A stretch of DNA of 64,000 nucleotides from Anaeromyxobacter sp. Fw109-5 (GTDB lineage Bacteria; Myxococcota; Myxococcia; Myxococcales; Anaeromyxobacteraceae), in contig NC_009675.1 in NCBI RefSeq assembly GCF_000017505.1, forward strand, positions 1,612,001 to 1,676,000. Reading direction: 5' to 3'. The translations under genes were made by a program, and so were the position numbers. The notes under the pieces were generated by a model. That model was not told the DNA's origin and searched no databases. It saw only the letters and a program-made list of their open reading frames with translations. Of the stretch, positions 34,625 to 43,626 are shown one piece after another (position 1 is the stretch's first letter; every line of letters starts with the position of its first letter).

Positions 34625-35329
34625 TCACATCCCCAGGAAGGCCTTCTTCACGTGCGCGTTGTCGAGCAGCTCGGCCCCGGTGCCGGAGAGTACCACCCGG
34701 CCCGTCTCGAGCACGTAGGCCCGATGGGAGATGCGCAGCGACTGGAACACGTTCTGCTCGACGAGGAGGATGGTCGTCCCCTGACGGTTGATCTCCTTGA
34801 TGATCTCGAAGATGTTCCGCACGAGCAGCGGCGACAGCCCGAGCGAGGGCTCGTCGAGGAGCAGGACGCGGGGGTTGCCCATGAGCCCGCGGCCGATCGC
34901 CAGCATCTGCTGCTCTCCGCCGGACATCGTGCCGCCGAGCTGGCTCTTGCGCTCCGCGAGGCGCGGGAAGAGCGAGAACACCCGCTCCATGTTGCGCTCG
35001 CGGTCCTTGCGCGTGGCCTTCACGAACGAGCCCATGCGCAGGTTCTCGGTGACCGTCATCTCCGGGAAGATGCGGCGCGCCTCCGGCACCTGCACGATCC
35101 CCAGCTCCACCACCTTGTGGGAGGGGACGTGCGAGAGCTCGTGACCCTCGAACATGATGGACCCGTCCGTCGGGCGGACGAGGCGGGAGACGTTCTTCAG
35201 GATGGTCGACTTGCCGGCGCCGTTCGAGCCGACCACCGTGACGATCTCGCCCTGCTTCACCTCGAGGTCGACGTCCCAGAGGACCTGCAGGTCGCCGTAG
35301 GCGAAGTTGAGCTTGCGGATCTGCAGCAT
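34625..35329 (-). CDS. livF: Branched-chain amino-acid type ABC transporter ATP-binding protein LivF
   Basis: This 234-residue ATPase has Walker A GSNGAGKST, Q-loop VPEARRIFPEMTVTENL, signature MSGGEQQMLAIGRGLM, Walker B RVLLLDEPSLGLSP and the H-loop region LLVEQNVFQSL, which fit LivF. It pairs with LivG on the cytoplasmic side of a hydrophobic amino-acid uptake importer. The ATG at 35329 has GGGAG before it; a GTG at 35344 overlapping the livG stop is an alternative. It is followed directly by the CBS gene. Confidence 0.93.
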   Translation of the reverse strand: MLQIRKLNFAYGDLQVLWDVDLEVKQGEIVTVVGSNGAGKSTILKNVSRLVRPTDGSIMFEGHELSHVPSHKVVELGIVQVPEARRIFPEMTVTENLRMGSFVKATRKDRERNMERVFSLFPRLAERKSQLGGTMSGGEQQMLAIGRGLMGNPRVLLLDEPSLGLSPLLVRNIFEIIKEINRQGTTILLVEQNVFQSLRISHRAYVLETGRVVLSGTGAELLDNAHVKKAFLGM

Positions 35330-35340
35330 GGGGTCTCCCG

Positions 35341-36060
35341 TCACTCGACCCGCTCGCCCAGATAGGCGGCGATGACGTCGGGGTTGTCGGCGATCTCGCG
35401 GGGCCCGCCCTCGGCGAGCTTCTCGCCCGAGTTCAGGACCACGATGCGGTCGGAGATCCGCATGATGGCCTTCATGTCGTGCTCGATGACCATCTGCGTG
35501 AGCCCGCGCTTCTTGAGCTCGAGGATGAGCTGGATGATCTCCTCCGACTCGGCGGGGTTGAGGCCGCCCATCACCTCGTCGAGGAGCAGGAGCTCGGGCT
35601 TCGTGGCGAGGGCGCGCGCGACCTCCAGCTTCTTGCGGTCGCCGATGGGGAGCCCGCCCGCGGGGAACTCCGGCTTGTGCTCCATGCGGACGACCTTGAG
35701 CTGCTCCATCGCGAGCTCGCGCGCGACCTTCAGGCTCGAGGTGCGGGCGAGGGCGCCGACCATCACGTTGTCCAGCACCGAGAGCTTCGCGAGCGGACGG
35801 ACCTTCTGCCAGGTCCGCACCATGCCGAGCCGGCAGACCTGATCCGGCTGGAGCCCGTTCAGCCGCGTGCCCTTGAACGTCACCTCGCCCTTCGAGGGCG
35901 GGTAGTAGCCGGTGATGCAGTTGAAGAGGGTGGTCTTGCCCGCGCCGTTCGGGCCGATGAGGCCCATGATCATCCCCTGCTCCATGGAGAAGGAGACGTC
36001 GGAGTTCGCCGCGAGCCCGCCGAAGAACTTGGAGACGTGCTTGATTTCGAGGATCGCCAT
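35341..36060 (-). CDS. livG: Branched-chain amino-acid type ABC transporter ATP-binding protein LivG
   Basis: This 239-residue ATPase has Walker A GPNGAGKTT, signature-like region GGLPIGDRKKLEVARALATK, Walker B ELLLLDEVMGGLNP and an H-loop in MVIEHDMKAIM. The C-terminal LAEGGPREIADNPDVIAAYL is typical of LivG. GLNPAE and the altered signature (IGDRKKLEVAR instead of SGGQQQ) are family traits. GGAGG lies upstream of the ATG at 36060. It sits 11 bases after livM. Confidence 0.93.
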   Translation of the reverse strand: MAILEIKHVSKFFGGLAANSDVSFSMEQGMIMGLIGPNGAGKTTLFNCITGYYPPSKGEVTFKGTRLNGLQPDQVCRLGMVRTWQKVRPLAKLSVLDNVMVGALARTSSLKVARELAMEQLKVVRMEHKPEFPAGGLPIGDRKKLEVARALATKPELLLLDEVMGGLNPAESEEIIQLILELKKRGLTQMVIEHDMKAIMRISDRIVVLNSGEKLAEGGPREIADNPDVIAAYLGERVE

Positions 36061-36071
36061 GGTCGCCTCCG

Positions 36072-37172
36072 TCAGGCCGTCGCGGCCGGCTCGGTCCGTC
36101 CCCGCGCGGCCGTGCGGCGCACGCGCGCCGCGATGCGCCGGATCACGCCGAGCACGCCCTCGGGGGCGAAGAGGATCACGATCACCACGAGGATGCCGTA
36201 CACGAGCAGGTGCGCGTTGGAGAGGTTCGCCTCGACGAACCGCACGAACCCGGAGTCCGAGGAGAGGATCCCGAGCTGAACGAGCCCCTTGGGGTTGCGG
36301 AGCACCTCGGAGAGGGGGACGAGGACCATGGCGCCGATGACCGGCCCGAGGATCGTCCCGATCCCGCCGATGATGCAGATGAGGACGAACTGCACCGAGA
36401 CGTCGAGGCCGAACACCGTGTTCGGGTCGATGAACTTCACGAACATCGCGTAGAAGCCACCCGCCCACGCGGTGAACGCCGCGGAGATGGCGAGGGCCAC
36501 GTTCTTGTAGAAGGCCGGGTTGATGCCGAGCGAGTGCGCCGCGTCCTGGTCCTCGCGGATCGCCTGGAAGTAGTACCCGAGCTTCGAGTGCTGGACGAGG
36601 TAGTTCGCCACGATGGTGATCACCGCGAGCCCGAGCGCGGCGAAGTAGAACGGCCGCTTCGTGAAGAACTCGATCTCGGTCGCGCCGATCTTCAGGGCAG
36701 GGATGTCCGACAGCAGGAAGCCCTCGGCGCCGCGCGTGAAGTCCTTGAAGTGGAGGGCCGCGAGCCGGATGATCTCGGCCACCGAGATGGAGGCGAGCAC
36801 GAAGTACGGGCCGCGCAGGCGGAACGTGATGCTGCCGATGACGAGCGACAGCGCCACCGCCGCCGCGATCGCCGCCCAGATCCCGATCCAGGGGGCGATC
36901 TTGTTCAGCTCGAGCAGCATCGTCGTGACGTAGGCGCCGATGCCGAAGTACGCGGCGTGGCCCACCGAGTACTGGCCGGCGTAGCCGCCGACGACGTTCC
37001 AGGCCTGGCCCTGGATGATGGCGAGGAACAGCACGACGCCCATGTGCAGGACGTACGGCTTCTTCACGAAGCTCGGGAACGCCCACAGCGCCGCGACCGC
37101 GGCGACGAACAGGACGAGCCCGAGGACGGAGAAGCCGCGCGGTGCGCGGGAGAGCAGAGGAGGCCTATCCAT
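36072..37172 (-). CDS. livM: Branched-chain amino-acid type ABC transporter permease LivM
   Basis: This 366-residue membrane protein has about nine to ten hydrophobic segments and the LivM signatures GQAWNVVGGYAGQYSVGHAA, FRLRGPYFVLASISVAEIIR, YYFQAIREDQDAAHSLGINP (the EAA-like coupling loop) and IGGIGTILGPVIGAMVLVPL. It forms the translocation pore with LivH. The start ATG at 37172 is followed by the first hydrophobic segment. It begins 11 bases downstream of livH. Confidence 0.93.
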   Translation of the reverse strand: MDRPPLLSRAPRGFSVLGLVLFVAAVAALWAFPSFVKKPYVLHMGVVLFLAIIQGQAWNVVGGYAGQYSVGHAAYFGIGAYVTTMLLELNKIAPWIGIWAAIAAAVALSLVIGSITFRLRGPYFVLASISVAEIIRLAALHFKDFTRGAEGFLLSDIPALKIGATEIEFFTKRPFYFAALGLAVITIVANYLVQHSKLGYYFQAIREDQDAAHSLGINPAFYKNVALAISAAFTAWAGGFYAMFVKFIDPNTVFGLDVSVQFVLICIIGGIGTILGPVIGAMVLVPLSEVLRNPKGLVQLGILSSDSGFVRFVEANLSNAHLLVYGILVVIVILFAPEGVLGVIRRIAARVRRTAARGRTEPAATA

Positions 37173-37183
37173 GGAGTGCTCCC

Positions 37184-38050
37184 TTAGGCCCGGGTCTTCC
37201 CGAGGAGGCCGGACGGCTTGAACAGGAGGAGGCCGAGGAACAGCACGAAGGTGACGAGCTCCTTCAGGCCCGACGCGATGTACACCGCCGAGAGCGACTC
37301 GGTGACTCCGATGATGAGGCCGCCGAGCGTCGCGCCGATGACGCTGCCCATGCCGCCCAGCACCACGATCACGAACGCCTTCAGCGTGAACGCGCTGCCG
37401 ACCTGGGGGAAGATGTAGTAGGTGGGCGAGATGAGCGCGCCCGCCACCCCGGCGAGCGCGGACCCCAGGCCGAACGCCAGCACCGACATCGCCTTCACGT
37501 TGATGCCCATGAGCTGCGCCGCGTCGCGGTCCTGCGCGGTGGCGCGGATCGCCTGGCCGGTGTCCGTCTTGAGGAGGAACCAGTAGAGCGCGCCGGTGAT
37601 CGCCGCGGTGATGAGGAAGGCGTAGAGCAGCGGCTGCGAGATCGAGATCCCGCCCACGGAGAAGCTCGAGGACGAGTAGGAGGTGGTCAGGATCCGGTAG
37701 TCGGACGTGAAGGCCAGCATGATCGAGTTCGACATGATGAGGCCGAGCCCGATCGTGAGCAGGATCTGGTTCTGCGGGAGCGCGTTGAGCACGCGGTTGA
37801 TGATCGTCTTCTGCAGGAACGCGCCCCACAGGAACAGGAGCGGGGCGGTGATCACGATCGAGAGGAACGGATCGATCCCGAGCCAGGAGAAGACGATCCA
37901 GGTCGCGTACATCCCCAGCATGAGCAGCTCGCCTTGCGCGAAGTTGATGATGCGCATGACGCCGAAGATGATCGTGAGACCGATCCCGATGAGCGCGTAG
38001 ACGCCGCCCACGAGGATCCCGCTGATCACCGATTGCATGAACACGGTCAT
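37184..38050 (-). CDS. livH: Branched-chain amino-acid type ABC transporter permease LivH
   Basis: This 288-residue membrane protein has LivH signatures: SGILVGGVYALIGIGLTIIF, RIINFAQGELLMLGMYATWI, TGQAIRATAQDRDAAQLMGI (coupling loop) and VIVVLGGMGSVIGATLGGLI. The ATG at 38050 is chosen because MTVFMQSVISGILVGG is the usual start and GGAG precedes it. It follows the livK gene by 244 bases containing a terminator-like hairpin, so livHMGF probably has its own promoter in addition to any readthrough. Confidence 0.93.
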   Translation of the reverse strand: MTVFMQSVISGILVGGVYALIGIGLTIIFGVMRIINFAQGELLMLGMYATWIVFSWLGIDPFLSIVITAPLLFLWGAFLQKTIINRVLNALPQNQILLTIGLGLIMSNSIMLAFTSDYRILTTSYSSSSFSVGGISISQPLLYAFLITAAITGALYWFLLKTDTGQAIRATAQDRDAAQLMGINVKAMSVLAFGLGSALAGVAGALISPTYYIFPQVGSAFTLKAFVIVVLGGMGSVIGATLGGLIIGVTESLSAVYIASGLKELVTFVLFLGLLLFKPSGLLGKTRA

Positions 38051-38199
38051 TCGGCTGGCTCCGCGATGCTCCGTTCGAGGGTGAGACACGGACGAGAAGG
38101 CGGGCGAGCGTACCCAAACAGGCGCGCCGACTTCAATATCCGTCGGCTCGCCGCGCGCCGAAAATTCGCGACCGGCGCTCGGCGGAAGGTGACCGGCGC

Positions 38200-38243
38200 C
38201 GGAAAACGACGGGGCGGCGGGCCCGCGTCCGGCCCGCCGCCCC
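38200..38243 (-). terminator. Intrinsic terminator after livK
   Basis: A perfect 13-base stem, GGGGCGGCGGGCC/GGCCCGCCGCCCC (38211-38223 with 38231-38243), has a seven-base loop. On the minus strand it is followed by GTCGTTTTCC, a short T-tract. It would reduce transcription from livK into livHMGF, giving more binding protein than permease. Confidence 0.8.
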
Positions 38244-38294
38244 GAGAGCTTCAGCTTCGCCAGGCGCGGCTCGTGCCGCGCCGCGGCGGGACGA

Positions 38295-39443
38295 TCACTT
38301 CCAGGTGAACGGGAAGACCGCCTTCTTCTTCGCGAGCTGCTTCGGGTAGACGGTCACCGACTTGCCGCCCTGGTACTGGATGACCGGCATGATGAGCTTG
38401 TTCTGGTTCGTGAACCCCTCGTAATCCTGGAAGTCCACCTCGCCCATGATGCCGGTCCACTTGCCGGCCTTGAGCTCCTCCTGGATCTTCTTGCGGTCGC
38501 CGCCCGCCTTCTGCGCCGCCTCGCCGACGACCATCATGGCCGCGTACGCGCAGGCCGCGTGATAGGTCGGCTTCTTGCCGTACTTCTGGCGATAGCGGTT
38601 CGCGAACTCCTCCGCCCCCGGCGTGCTCTCCGGCGTCCACTGGGTCACCGAGAAGACGAGGTTGGAGATGTCCTTCTCGCTCTCGAACTGTGCGGTGTCG
38701 AACCCGGCGCCGCCGCCGAGGAACGCCTGCGGCTTCAGGCCGACCTCGCGCGACTGCCGCATGAGCAGGATGGCGTCCGCGACGTAGGACACCATGAAGA
38801 CGAGGTCGGGGTTCGCCGCCTTGACCTTCGTGAGGGTCGAGCGGTAGTCCGGCGCGCCCTTCTGGTAGGCCTCGTCCCCGACGACCTTGAGGCCCTTCTT
38901 CTGCGCGTAGTCCTTCCCCGCGGTCGCCACGGAGGTCCCGAAGTCGGTGGACTCGTAGATGAAGGCGATCGTCTTCGGCTTGCCGAACTCGAGCGCCGCG
39001 TCGAGGAGCGACTGCGCGTACTGGTGCGCCGGCGCGTTGAGCCGGAAGACCCAGTCGTACCCCTGGCGCGTGATCTCCTCCTTCGCGGCCGCGGGCACGA
39101 CCTGGGGCACCTTGTACTGGTTCGCGAGCTTCGCGACCGCGTTCGCCGTCGCCGAGGTGTAGGGGCCGACCACCGCCGCGACCTCGTCACCCGTCGCGAG
39201 CTGCTCCATCGCGCTCATCGACACCTGGGGCTTGCCGGTGTCGTCCTGCTTGATGAGCTGTACGTTCACGCCCTTCTTCTTGAGATCCTCGACGGCCATG
39301 TCGACGCCGTTCGTGAGGTTCTCGCCGATGGGGGCCTCGGGGCCGGTGATGGAGTTGATGAACCCGATCTTCACCTGCGCCTGGCCCGCGCCCGGAAGGG
39401 CGAGGCTGAGCGCGGCGAGGGCCGGGGCGAGCATCTTCTTCAT
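38295..39443 (-). CDS. livK: ABC transporter periplasmic substrate-binding protein (LivK/LivJ type)
   Basis: This 382-residue protein starts with a signal peptide MKKMLAPALAALSLALPGAG, cleaved near AQA-QVKIG. The mature part is a type I periplasmic-binding fold: VKIGFINSITGPEAPIGENL, VVGPYTSATANAVAKLANQY, VPQVVPAAAKEEITRQGYDW, VFRLNAPAHQYAQSLLDAA. It delivers branched-chain or other hydrophobic amino acids, or an aromatic or amide substrate, to LivHMGF. The ligand cannot be set from sequence. It lies 90 bases downstream of the porin. Confidence 0.92.
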   Translation of the reverse strand: MKKMLAPALAALSLALPGAGQAQVKIGFINSITGPEAPIGENLTNGVDMAVEDLKKKGVNVQLIKQDDTGKPQVSMSAMEQLATGDEVAAVVGPYTSATANAVAKLANQYKVPQVVPAAAKEEITRQGYDWVFRLNAPAHQYAQSLLDAALEFGKPKTIAFIYESTDFGTSVATAGKDYAQKKGLKVVGDEAYQKGAPDYRSTLTKVKAANPDLVFMVSYVADAILLMRQSREVGLKPQAFLGGGAGFDTAQFESEKDISNLVFSVTQWTPESTPGAEEFANRYRQKYGKKPTYHAACAYAAMMVVGEAAQKAGGDRKKIQEELKAGKWTGIMGEVDFQDYEGFTNQNKLIMPVIQYQGGKSVTVYPKQLAKKKAVFPFTWK

Positions 39444-39485
39444 GTGCCGCTCCTTGCGAGAGGGTGAAACCCTTTGACGTACGAA

Positions 39486-39517
39486 GGCGTCCGCGGAATT
39501 CAACCTCCGCGGACGCC
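39486..39517 (-). terminator. Perfect hairpin between porin gene and livK
   Basis: GGCGTCCGCGGA (39486-39497) and TCCGCGGACGCC (39506-39517) form a perfect 12-base stem with an eight-base loop. No strong T-tract follows on the minus strand, so it may be a weak terminator, an RNA-stabilising element for the porin message, or an attenuator before livK. Confidence 0.55.
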
Positions 39518-39533
39518 CCCGATGTGACCCCGA

Positions 39534-40838
39534 CTAGAACTTCAGCTGCGAGGAGACCGCGATCTGGCTGGCGTCGAAGTCGGCGCCGTTGCCGTACGTG
39601 GTCTCGGTCCGCATGAACTCCACGCCGAACCGCCAGGCCTTCCCGGCGTTCACGAGCGCGCCGAAGGCGAGCTGCGTGTTCTCCTCGCGGGCGGTCGCGG
39701 CGGTGACGAACTCCGGCTCGTCGCTCTCGGCCGAGCCGTAACCGGCGGTGAGCCAGAGGTACGGGACCGGCTTGATGATGGCCTGCGCCCACCAGCCCTT
39801 CGTGTCGAGCGCCTCACGCGCCCCCGCGTCGCCGCGGGTGCTCGGGTCCGGGGCGTTGTACGTATCGCTCGCGCCGGAGCCCATGTAGTACTCGCCCTTC
39901 GCCGCCAGGAACTGCGTCAGGTTCAGCTCGGCGTCGACGCCGAACATCCAGGTGTCGAGCTCGTCGTCCGTGCCGCCCGTGGCGTTCAGGTACTTCCGCT
40001 CCTGCCGGTGGTAGCTCACGCCCACCGTGCCGCCCATGTCCGGGGCGAACTTCGCGTTCACGGCCGCGCGCGCCTCGAGGTCCGGCACGCCGGAGGCGTT
40101 GCCGGGGCCGAAGTCGGTGCCGTGCGGCCCGTCGCCGTCGGTGAAGCCGTCGGCCGGCGAGAGCACCGCGCCCTGGAGCGTCAGGCCCATGTCACCGAAC
40201 TTCCCGTTGAACGTGGCGCGCACCTGGGGAGAGCGGCGCCACAGGTTGCCGGCCTGCCAGAAGAGCGGATCCGCGACCCAGGCCAGCGACTCCGCGAAGA
40301 GCGGGTTCACGAGGCCGTACTCCTGGCCGGCGAGGACGGCGAACGAGGAGCCGTTCGCGAACTTCCAGCTCGCCGTGGCCGCGGCGAGGCGGAGCCGCAT
40401 GACGCCGTTGTACCAGTTGGTGCTCGCCGCGTTCGCGCCGGCGATGTGACCGGCCTTGAAGTCGAACTCGATGACGCCGGACAGGTCGGCGCCGGTGAGC
40501 ATGGTGTCCTTGCCGCCGAGCCGCACGCCGAAGCGGGACTGGCGCGCGCTCATCAGGAACGCCTCGCCGGTGTCCAGCGACGACGCCTGGCCCGGGTAGT
40601 CCTTGGTCGCGAACGCGTCCAGGTCGTAGAACGCGTTCAGCAGCACGAAGCCGTACGGGGTGACCTTGATCGCGTCGTCTGCGGGCTTCGTCGCCGGGAC
40701 CTTCTCGGCGACGGGGGCACCGGCGGGCGCCGCCTGCTCGGCGGGCTTCGCCGGCTCGGCGGGCGTGGTCTGCGCGAGCGCCGAGAGCGGCAGCGCGAGC
40801 GCGAGGCCTGCAGCGACCAGCTTCTTGAAAGCCTTCAT
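39534..40838 (-). CDS. Outer-membrane porin-like beta-barrel protein
   Basis: This 434-residue protein begins with a signal peptide MKAFKKLVAAGLALALPLSA, cleaved near LAQ-TTP. After a Pro/Ala/Lys-rich linker come alternating beta-strand segments rich in Gly, Tyr, Phe and Trp (VTPYGFVLLNAFYDLDAF, QSRFGVRLGGKDTMLTG, WRFGVEFMRTETTY). It ends in SSQLKF with the C-terminal phenylalanine recognised by the BAM machinery. It probably forms a general or amino-acid-facilitating pore. GGAGG precedes the ATG at 40838. Its position directly upstream of livK on the same strand suggests it brings the same substrate across the outer membrane. Confidence 0.88.
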   Translation of the reverse strand: MKAFKKLVAAGLALALPLSALAQTTPAEPAKPAEQAAPAGAPVAEKVPATKPADDAIKVTPYGFVLLNAFYDLDAFATKDYPGQASSLDTGEAFLMSARQSRFGVRLGGKDTMLTGADLSGVIEFDFKAGHIAGANAASTNWYNGVMRLRLAAATASWKFANGSSFAVLAGQEYGLVNPLFAESLAWVADPLFWQAGNLWRRSPQVRATFNGKFGDMGLTLQGAVLSPADGFTDGDGPHGTDFGPGNASGVPDLEARAAVNAKFAPDMGGTVGVSYHRQERKYLNATGGTDDELDTWMFGVDAELNLTQFLAAKGEYYMGSGASDTYNAPDPSTRGDAGAREALDTKGWWAQAIIKPVPYLWLTAGYGSAESDEPEFVTAATAREENTQLAFGALVNAGKAWRFGVEFMRTETTYGNGADFDASQIAVSSQLKF

Positions 40839-41126
40839 GCAGTTCCTCCGGAAATCGACTTGCTTTGCGTTTTGCGCGAGAGCCCGGGCCGGTTCAGCGG
40901 GGAGCGCCAGCTCGGACGAGTGCCTCCTCTCTACCACACCGTGCGGACCGCCGAGCGCAGAAAAGTTCGCTAGCCCCGCAGGAATTGCGGACTCGTGAAG
41001 ACGGGTTCGGCGGTCCCTCGCACGAACGAGGCAAACGCTGGCCCTGGATCGACCGGGCGCCCGCACGGCCGGAGCTCCCGCCGTCGCGCGCGATTTGCGT
41101 GCGCGGGCGCACGCCTGGCAGCGGCG

Positions 41127-43544
41127 CTAGCGCCGGAGGCTGACGACCGTCACCGCGTCGCCGCCCTCGTGCCGGTCGCCGGCGCGGAAGGCGCCGACGT
41201 AGGGCGAGGCGGAGAGGTGATCGCGCAGCGCCTGCTTCAGCGCGCCGGTGCCGTGGCCGTGGAGGATGAGGCAGTCGGCCTCGCCGTCCGAGTAGAGGCG
41301 ATCGAGGAATCGCTCCACCTCCCGGAGCAGCTCCTCGACGCGCAGGCCGCGCACGTCGAGCCGCCGCTCGAGGCCGGGCGGCGCGCTCGGGCGGGCCTCC
41401 GAGGCCGCCTGGAGCTTCTCCGAGCGCGAGCGCCCGAGCTTCGCCGCGTCCTTCGCCTTGCCGAGGAGCGGCACGAGATCCGCGACCGGCCGGCGGACCT
41501 TCAGCGGCCCGGCCCGCACGAGCGCGTCCTTGCCGTCCACCTCGACCACCTCGCCCTCCTGGCCGAGCGAGACGATCCGCACGCGCACGCCCGGCCTCAC
41601 CTCGCCGCCCGGGAGCGCCTCCGCGCCGGCGTCGGCGCGCGCCTGCGTCGCCTTCGCCGCCTGGGCGACCGTCGCGCGCCAGGCGTCGAGCTGGCGGGCG
41701 GCGTCGGTCGCCGCCTTCACGGTGGGCCGCGCCTGCAGGCCGGCGAGCAGCTCCGCCACCTCCGCGCGCGCGGCCTCGAGCTCGTCCGCGAGCGCCTCGC
41801 CCATGCGCGCCGCCGCCTCGCGCTGGGCGCGCCGCGCGACCTCCTCGGCGGCCCGGGCGCGCTCCTCGGCCTTCCGCGCCGCGTCCCGCGCGCTCTCCGC
41901 GGCGCGCCGCTCCTCCGCGAGCCGCGCGCGCTCGTCGTCGAGGGCGCGGAGCGCCTGCCCGAGCGCGCCGCCGTGCCCGGTGAGCGCCGCCCGCGCCCGC
42001 TCGACGAGCGGCGCCGGCAGGCCCACCCGCGCGGCGACCTCGATCGCCGACGAGCTGCCCGGGCTCCCGAGGTGCAGCTGGTAGGTGGGCGCGAGCCGCT
42101 CGGCGTCGAAGCCGACGCGGGCGTTCGCGTAGCGCGGGTCCGTGAGAGCGAGCGCCTTCAGCTCGTCGAGGTGCGTGGTCACGAGCACCGCCGCGCCGCG
42201 CTCGACCAGGGACTCCAGGATCGCCGCGGCGAGGGCCGCCCCCTCGCGCGGATCGGTGTCGGCGGCGATCTCGTCCACGAGGATGAGGGAGCCGGGCACC
42301 GCGCCCGCGAGCATCTCCTTCACGGCCGCGAGGTGGGCGGTGAAGGTGGAGAGGTCCTTCGCGAGATCGCCCCGCTCGTCCACCGCCGCCTTCACCTCCA
42401 GGAAGAACGGCAGCCGCGACCCCTCGGCGGCCGCGACCGGCAGGCCGGCGCGGAGCATGAGCGCGGACAGCCCGACCGCGGTGATGGCGACCGTCTTCCC
42501 GCCGCCGTTCGGCCCCGACACGATGAGCGCGCGCGCGGGCGCGTCGAGCCGGACGTGGCTCGGGACCACCTTCTTGCCCTGGAGGACGAGCAGGGGATGG
42601 CGGAGCGACAGCAGCTCGAAGCCGGCGCCAGCGCCGCCCACCCTGAGCCCGTCGAAGGGGGAGAGCACCTCGGGGGCGTGCGCGTCGAGATCGGAGGCGA
42701 GCAGCGCCGAGCCCTCGAGCACGTCGAGCGCGGCCAGGATCCCGAGGTCGCGGGCGAGCGCGCCCGAGTCGGCCATGAGCGCGCCGGTGAGCTCGCGCAG
42801 GATGCGCTGCTCCTCCTCGGCGGCGACGGCGTTCGCGATCGAGAGCTCGTTGCCGAGCTCGACCATCGAATCCGGCTCGACGAAGAGCGTCTGGCCGGAC
42901 TGCGAGGCGTTGTGGACGATGCCGGGGACGGCGCGGCGCGCGCTCGCGAGCACCGGGAGGACGTAGCGCTCGTTGCGGATGGTGAAGTAGGTGTCGCGCA
43001 GGTGGCGCTGCATGTCCGCGTCCGCGAGGAGCGTCTCGACCTGGGCCTTGAGCGCGCGGTGGAGGCCGCGGGATCGCTCGCGGGCCTGGGCGAGCTCCGC
43101 GCTCGCCCGGTCCGAGATCGCGCCCGAGGGCTCGATGGCGCGCTCGATCCGATCGGCGAGCGCCGCCGAGGGCGACAGCGGCTCCGCGAGCGCCCACAGC
43201 CGCGGCGTCTCCGACGCCCGGGCCTCGAGCAGGCCCCGGGTCCGGGCGGCGGCGCGTGCGAGCGCGGCGCACTCGCGCAGCGCGAGCGGCTCGAGGACGC
43301 CCCCCTTGCTCGCCCGCTCGAGGTGCCCCTCCACGTCGCCGACGCCCCCGAGCGGCAGCGCGAGGGCGAGCTCCGACAGTCGCCGCGCCTCTCCCACCAA
43401 GGCGAGCGCCTCGCGCGCGGCCTCCGCGGTCGGCTGGAAGGGGAGGGCGAGCGCCCGGTTGCGGCCCGCCGGCAGCCGGCAGCGGGCCGCGAGGGCGTTG
43501 AGGATCTCGGGCCAGCCGAGCTCTCGTTGCGTGCGGTCGGTCAT
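41127..43544 (-). CDS. mutS2: Endonuclease MutS2
   Basis: This 805-residue protein has the MutS2 layout. N-terminal core/lever helices (GWPEILNALAARCRLPAGRN, DTYFTIRNERYVLPVLASAR) precede an ATPase domain with Walker A SGPNGGGKTV and Walker B ILVDEIAADTDPREGAAL, and VTTHLDELKALAL is the H-loop. Next come a long coiled coil (about 510-620, Ala/Glu/Arg-rich), a KOW-like segment and a C-terminal Smr nuclease domain (LDVRGLRVEELLREVERFLD, ILHGHGTGALKQALRDHL). MutS2 suppresses recombination by resolving branched DNA and, in some bacteria, rescues collided ribosomes. The ATG at 43544 is preferred to a GTG 15 bases upstream. Confidence 0.95.
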   Translation of the reverse strand: MTDRTQRELGWPEILNALAARCRLPAGRNRALALPFQPTAEAAREALALVGEARRLSELALALPLGGVGDVEGHLERASKGGVLEPLALRECAALARAAARTRGLLEARASETPRLWALAEPLSPSAALADRIERAIEPSGAISDRASAELAQARERSRGLHRALKAQVETLLADADMQRHLRDTYFTIRNERYVLPVLASARRAVPGIVHNASQSGQTLFVEPDSMVELGNELSIANAVAAEEEQRILRELTGALMADSGALARDLGILAALDVLEGSALLASDLDAHAPEVLSPFDGLRVGGAGAGFELLSLRHPLLVLQGKKVVPSHVRLDAPARALIVSGPNGGGKTVAITAVGLSALMLRAGLPVAAAEGSRLPFFLEVKAAVDERGDLAKDLSTFTAHLAAVKEMLAGAVPGSLILVDEIAADTDPREGAALAAAILESLVERGAAVLVTTHLDELKALALTDPRYANARVGFDAERLAPTYQLHLGSPGSSSAIEVAARVGLPAPLVERARAALTGHGGALGQALRALDDERARLAEERRAAESARDAARKAEERARAAEEVARRAQREAAARMGEALADELEAARAEVAELLAGLQARPTVKAATDAARQLDAWRATVAQAAKATQARADAGAEALPGGEVRPGVRVRIVSLGQEGEVVEVDGKDALVRAGPLKVRRPVADLVPLLGKAKDAAKLGRSRSEKLQAASEARPSAPPGLERRLDVRGLRVEELLREVERFLDRLYSDGEADCLILHGHGTGALKQALRDHLSASPYVGAFRAGDRHEGGDAVTVVSLRR

Positions 43545-43626
43545 CGGTCGGTGCTCCACTTACCCGTTCCGGGCGCGACGCGCCACCGACCGGATTACCG
43601 GCGCGTCCGCGTGGTTATATGACCTC

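Noticed and set aside
38051-38200. Sigma-70 promoter for livH (TTGAAG with a weak -10)
   Set aside because: A TTGAAG box is present but the -10 candidate is poor and spacing is ambiguous, so it is not listed as a feature.
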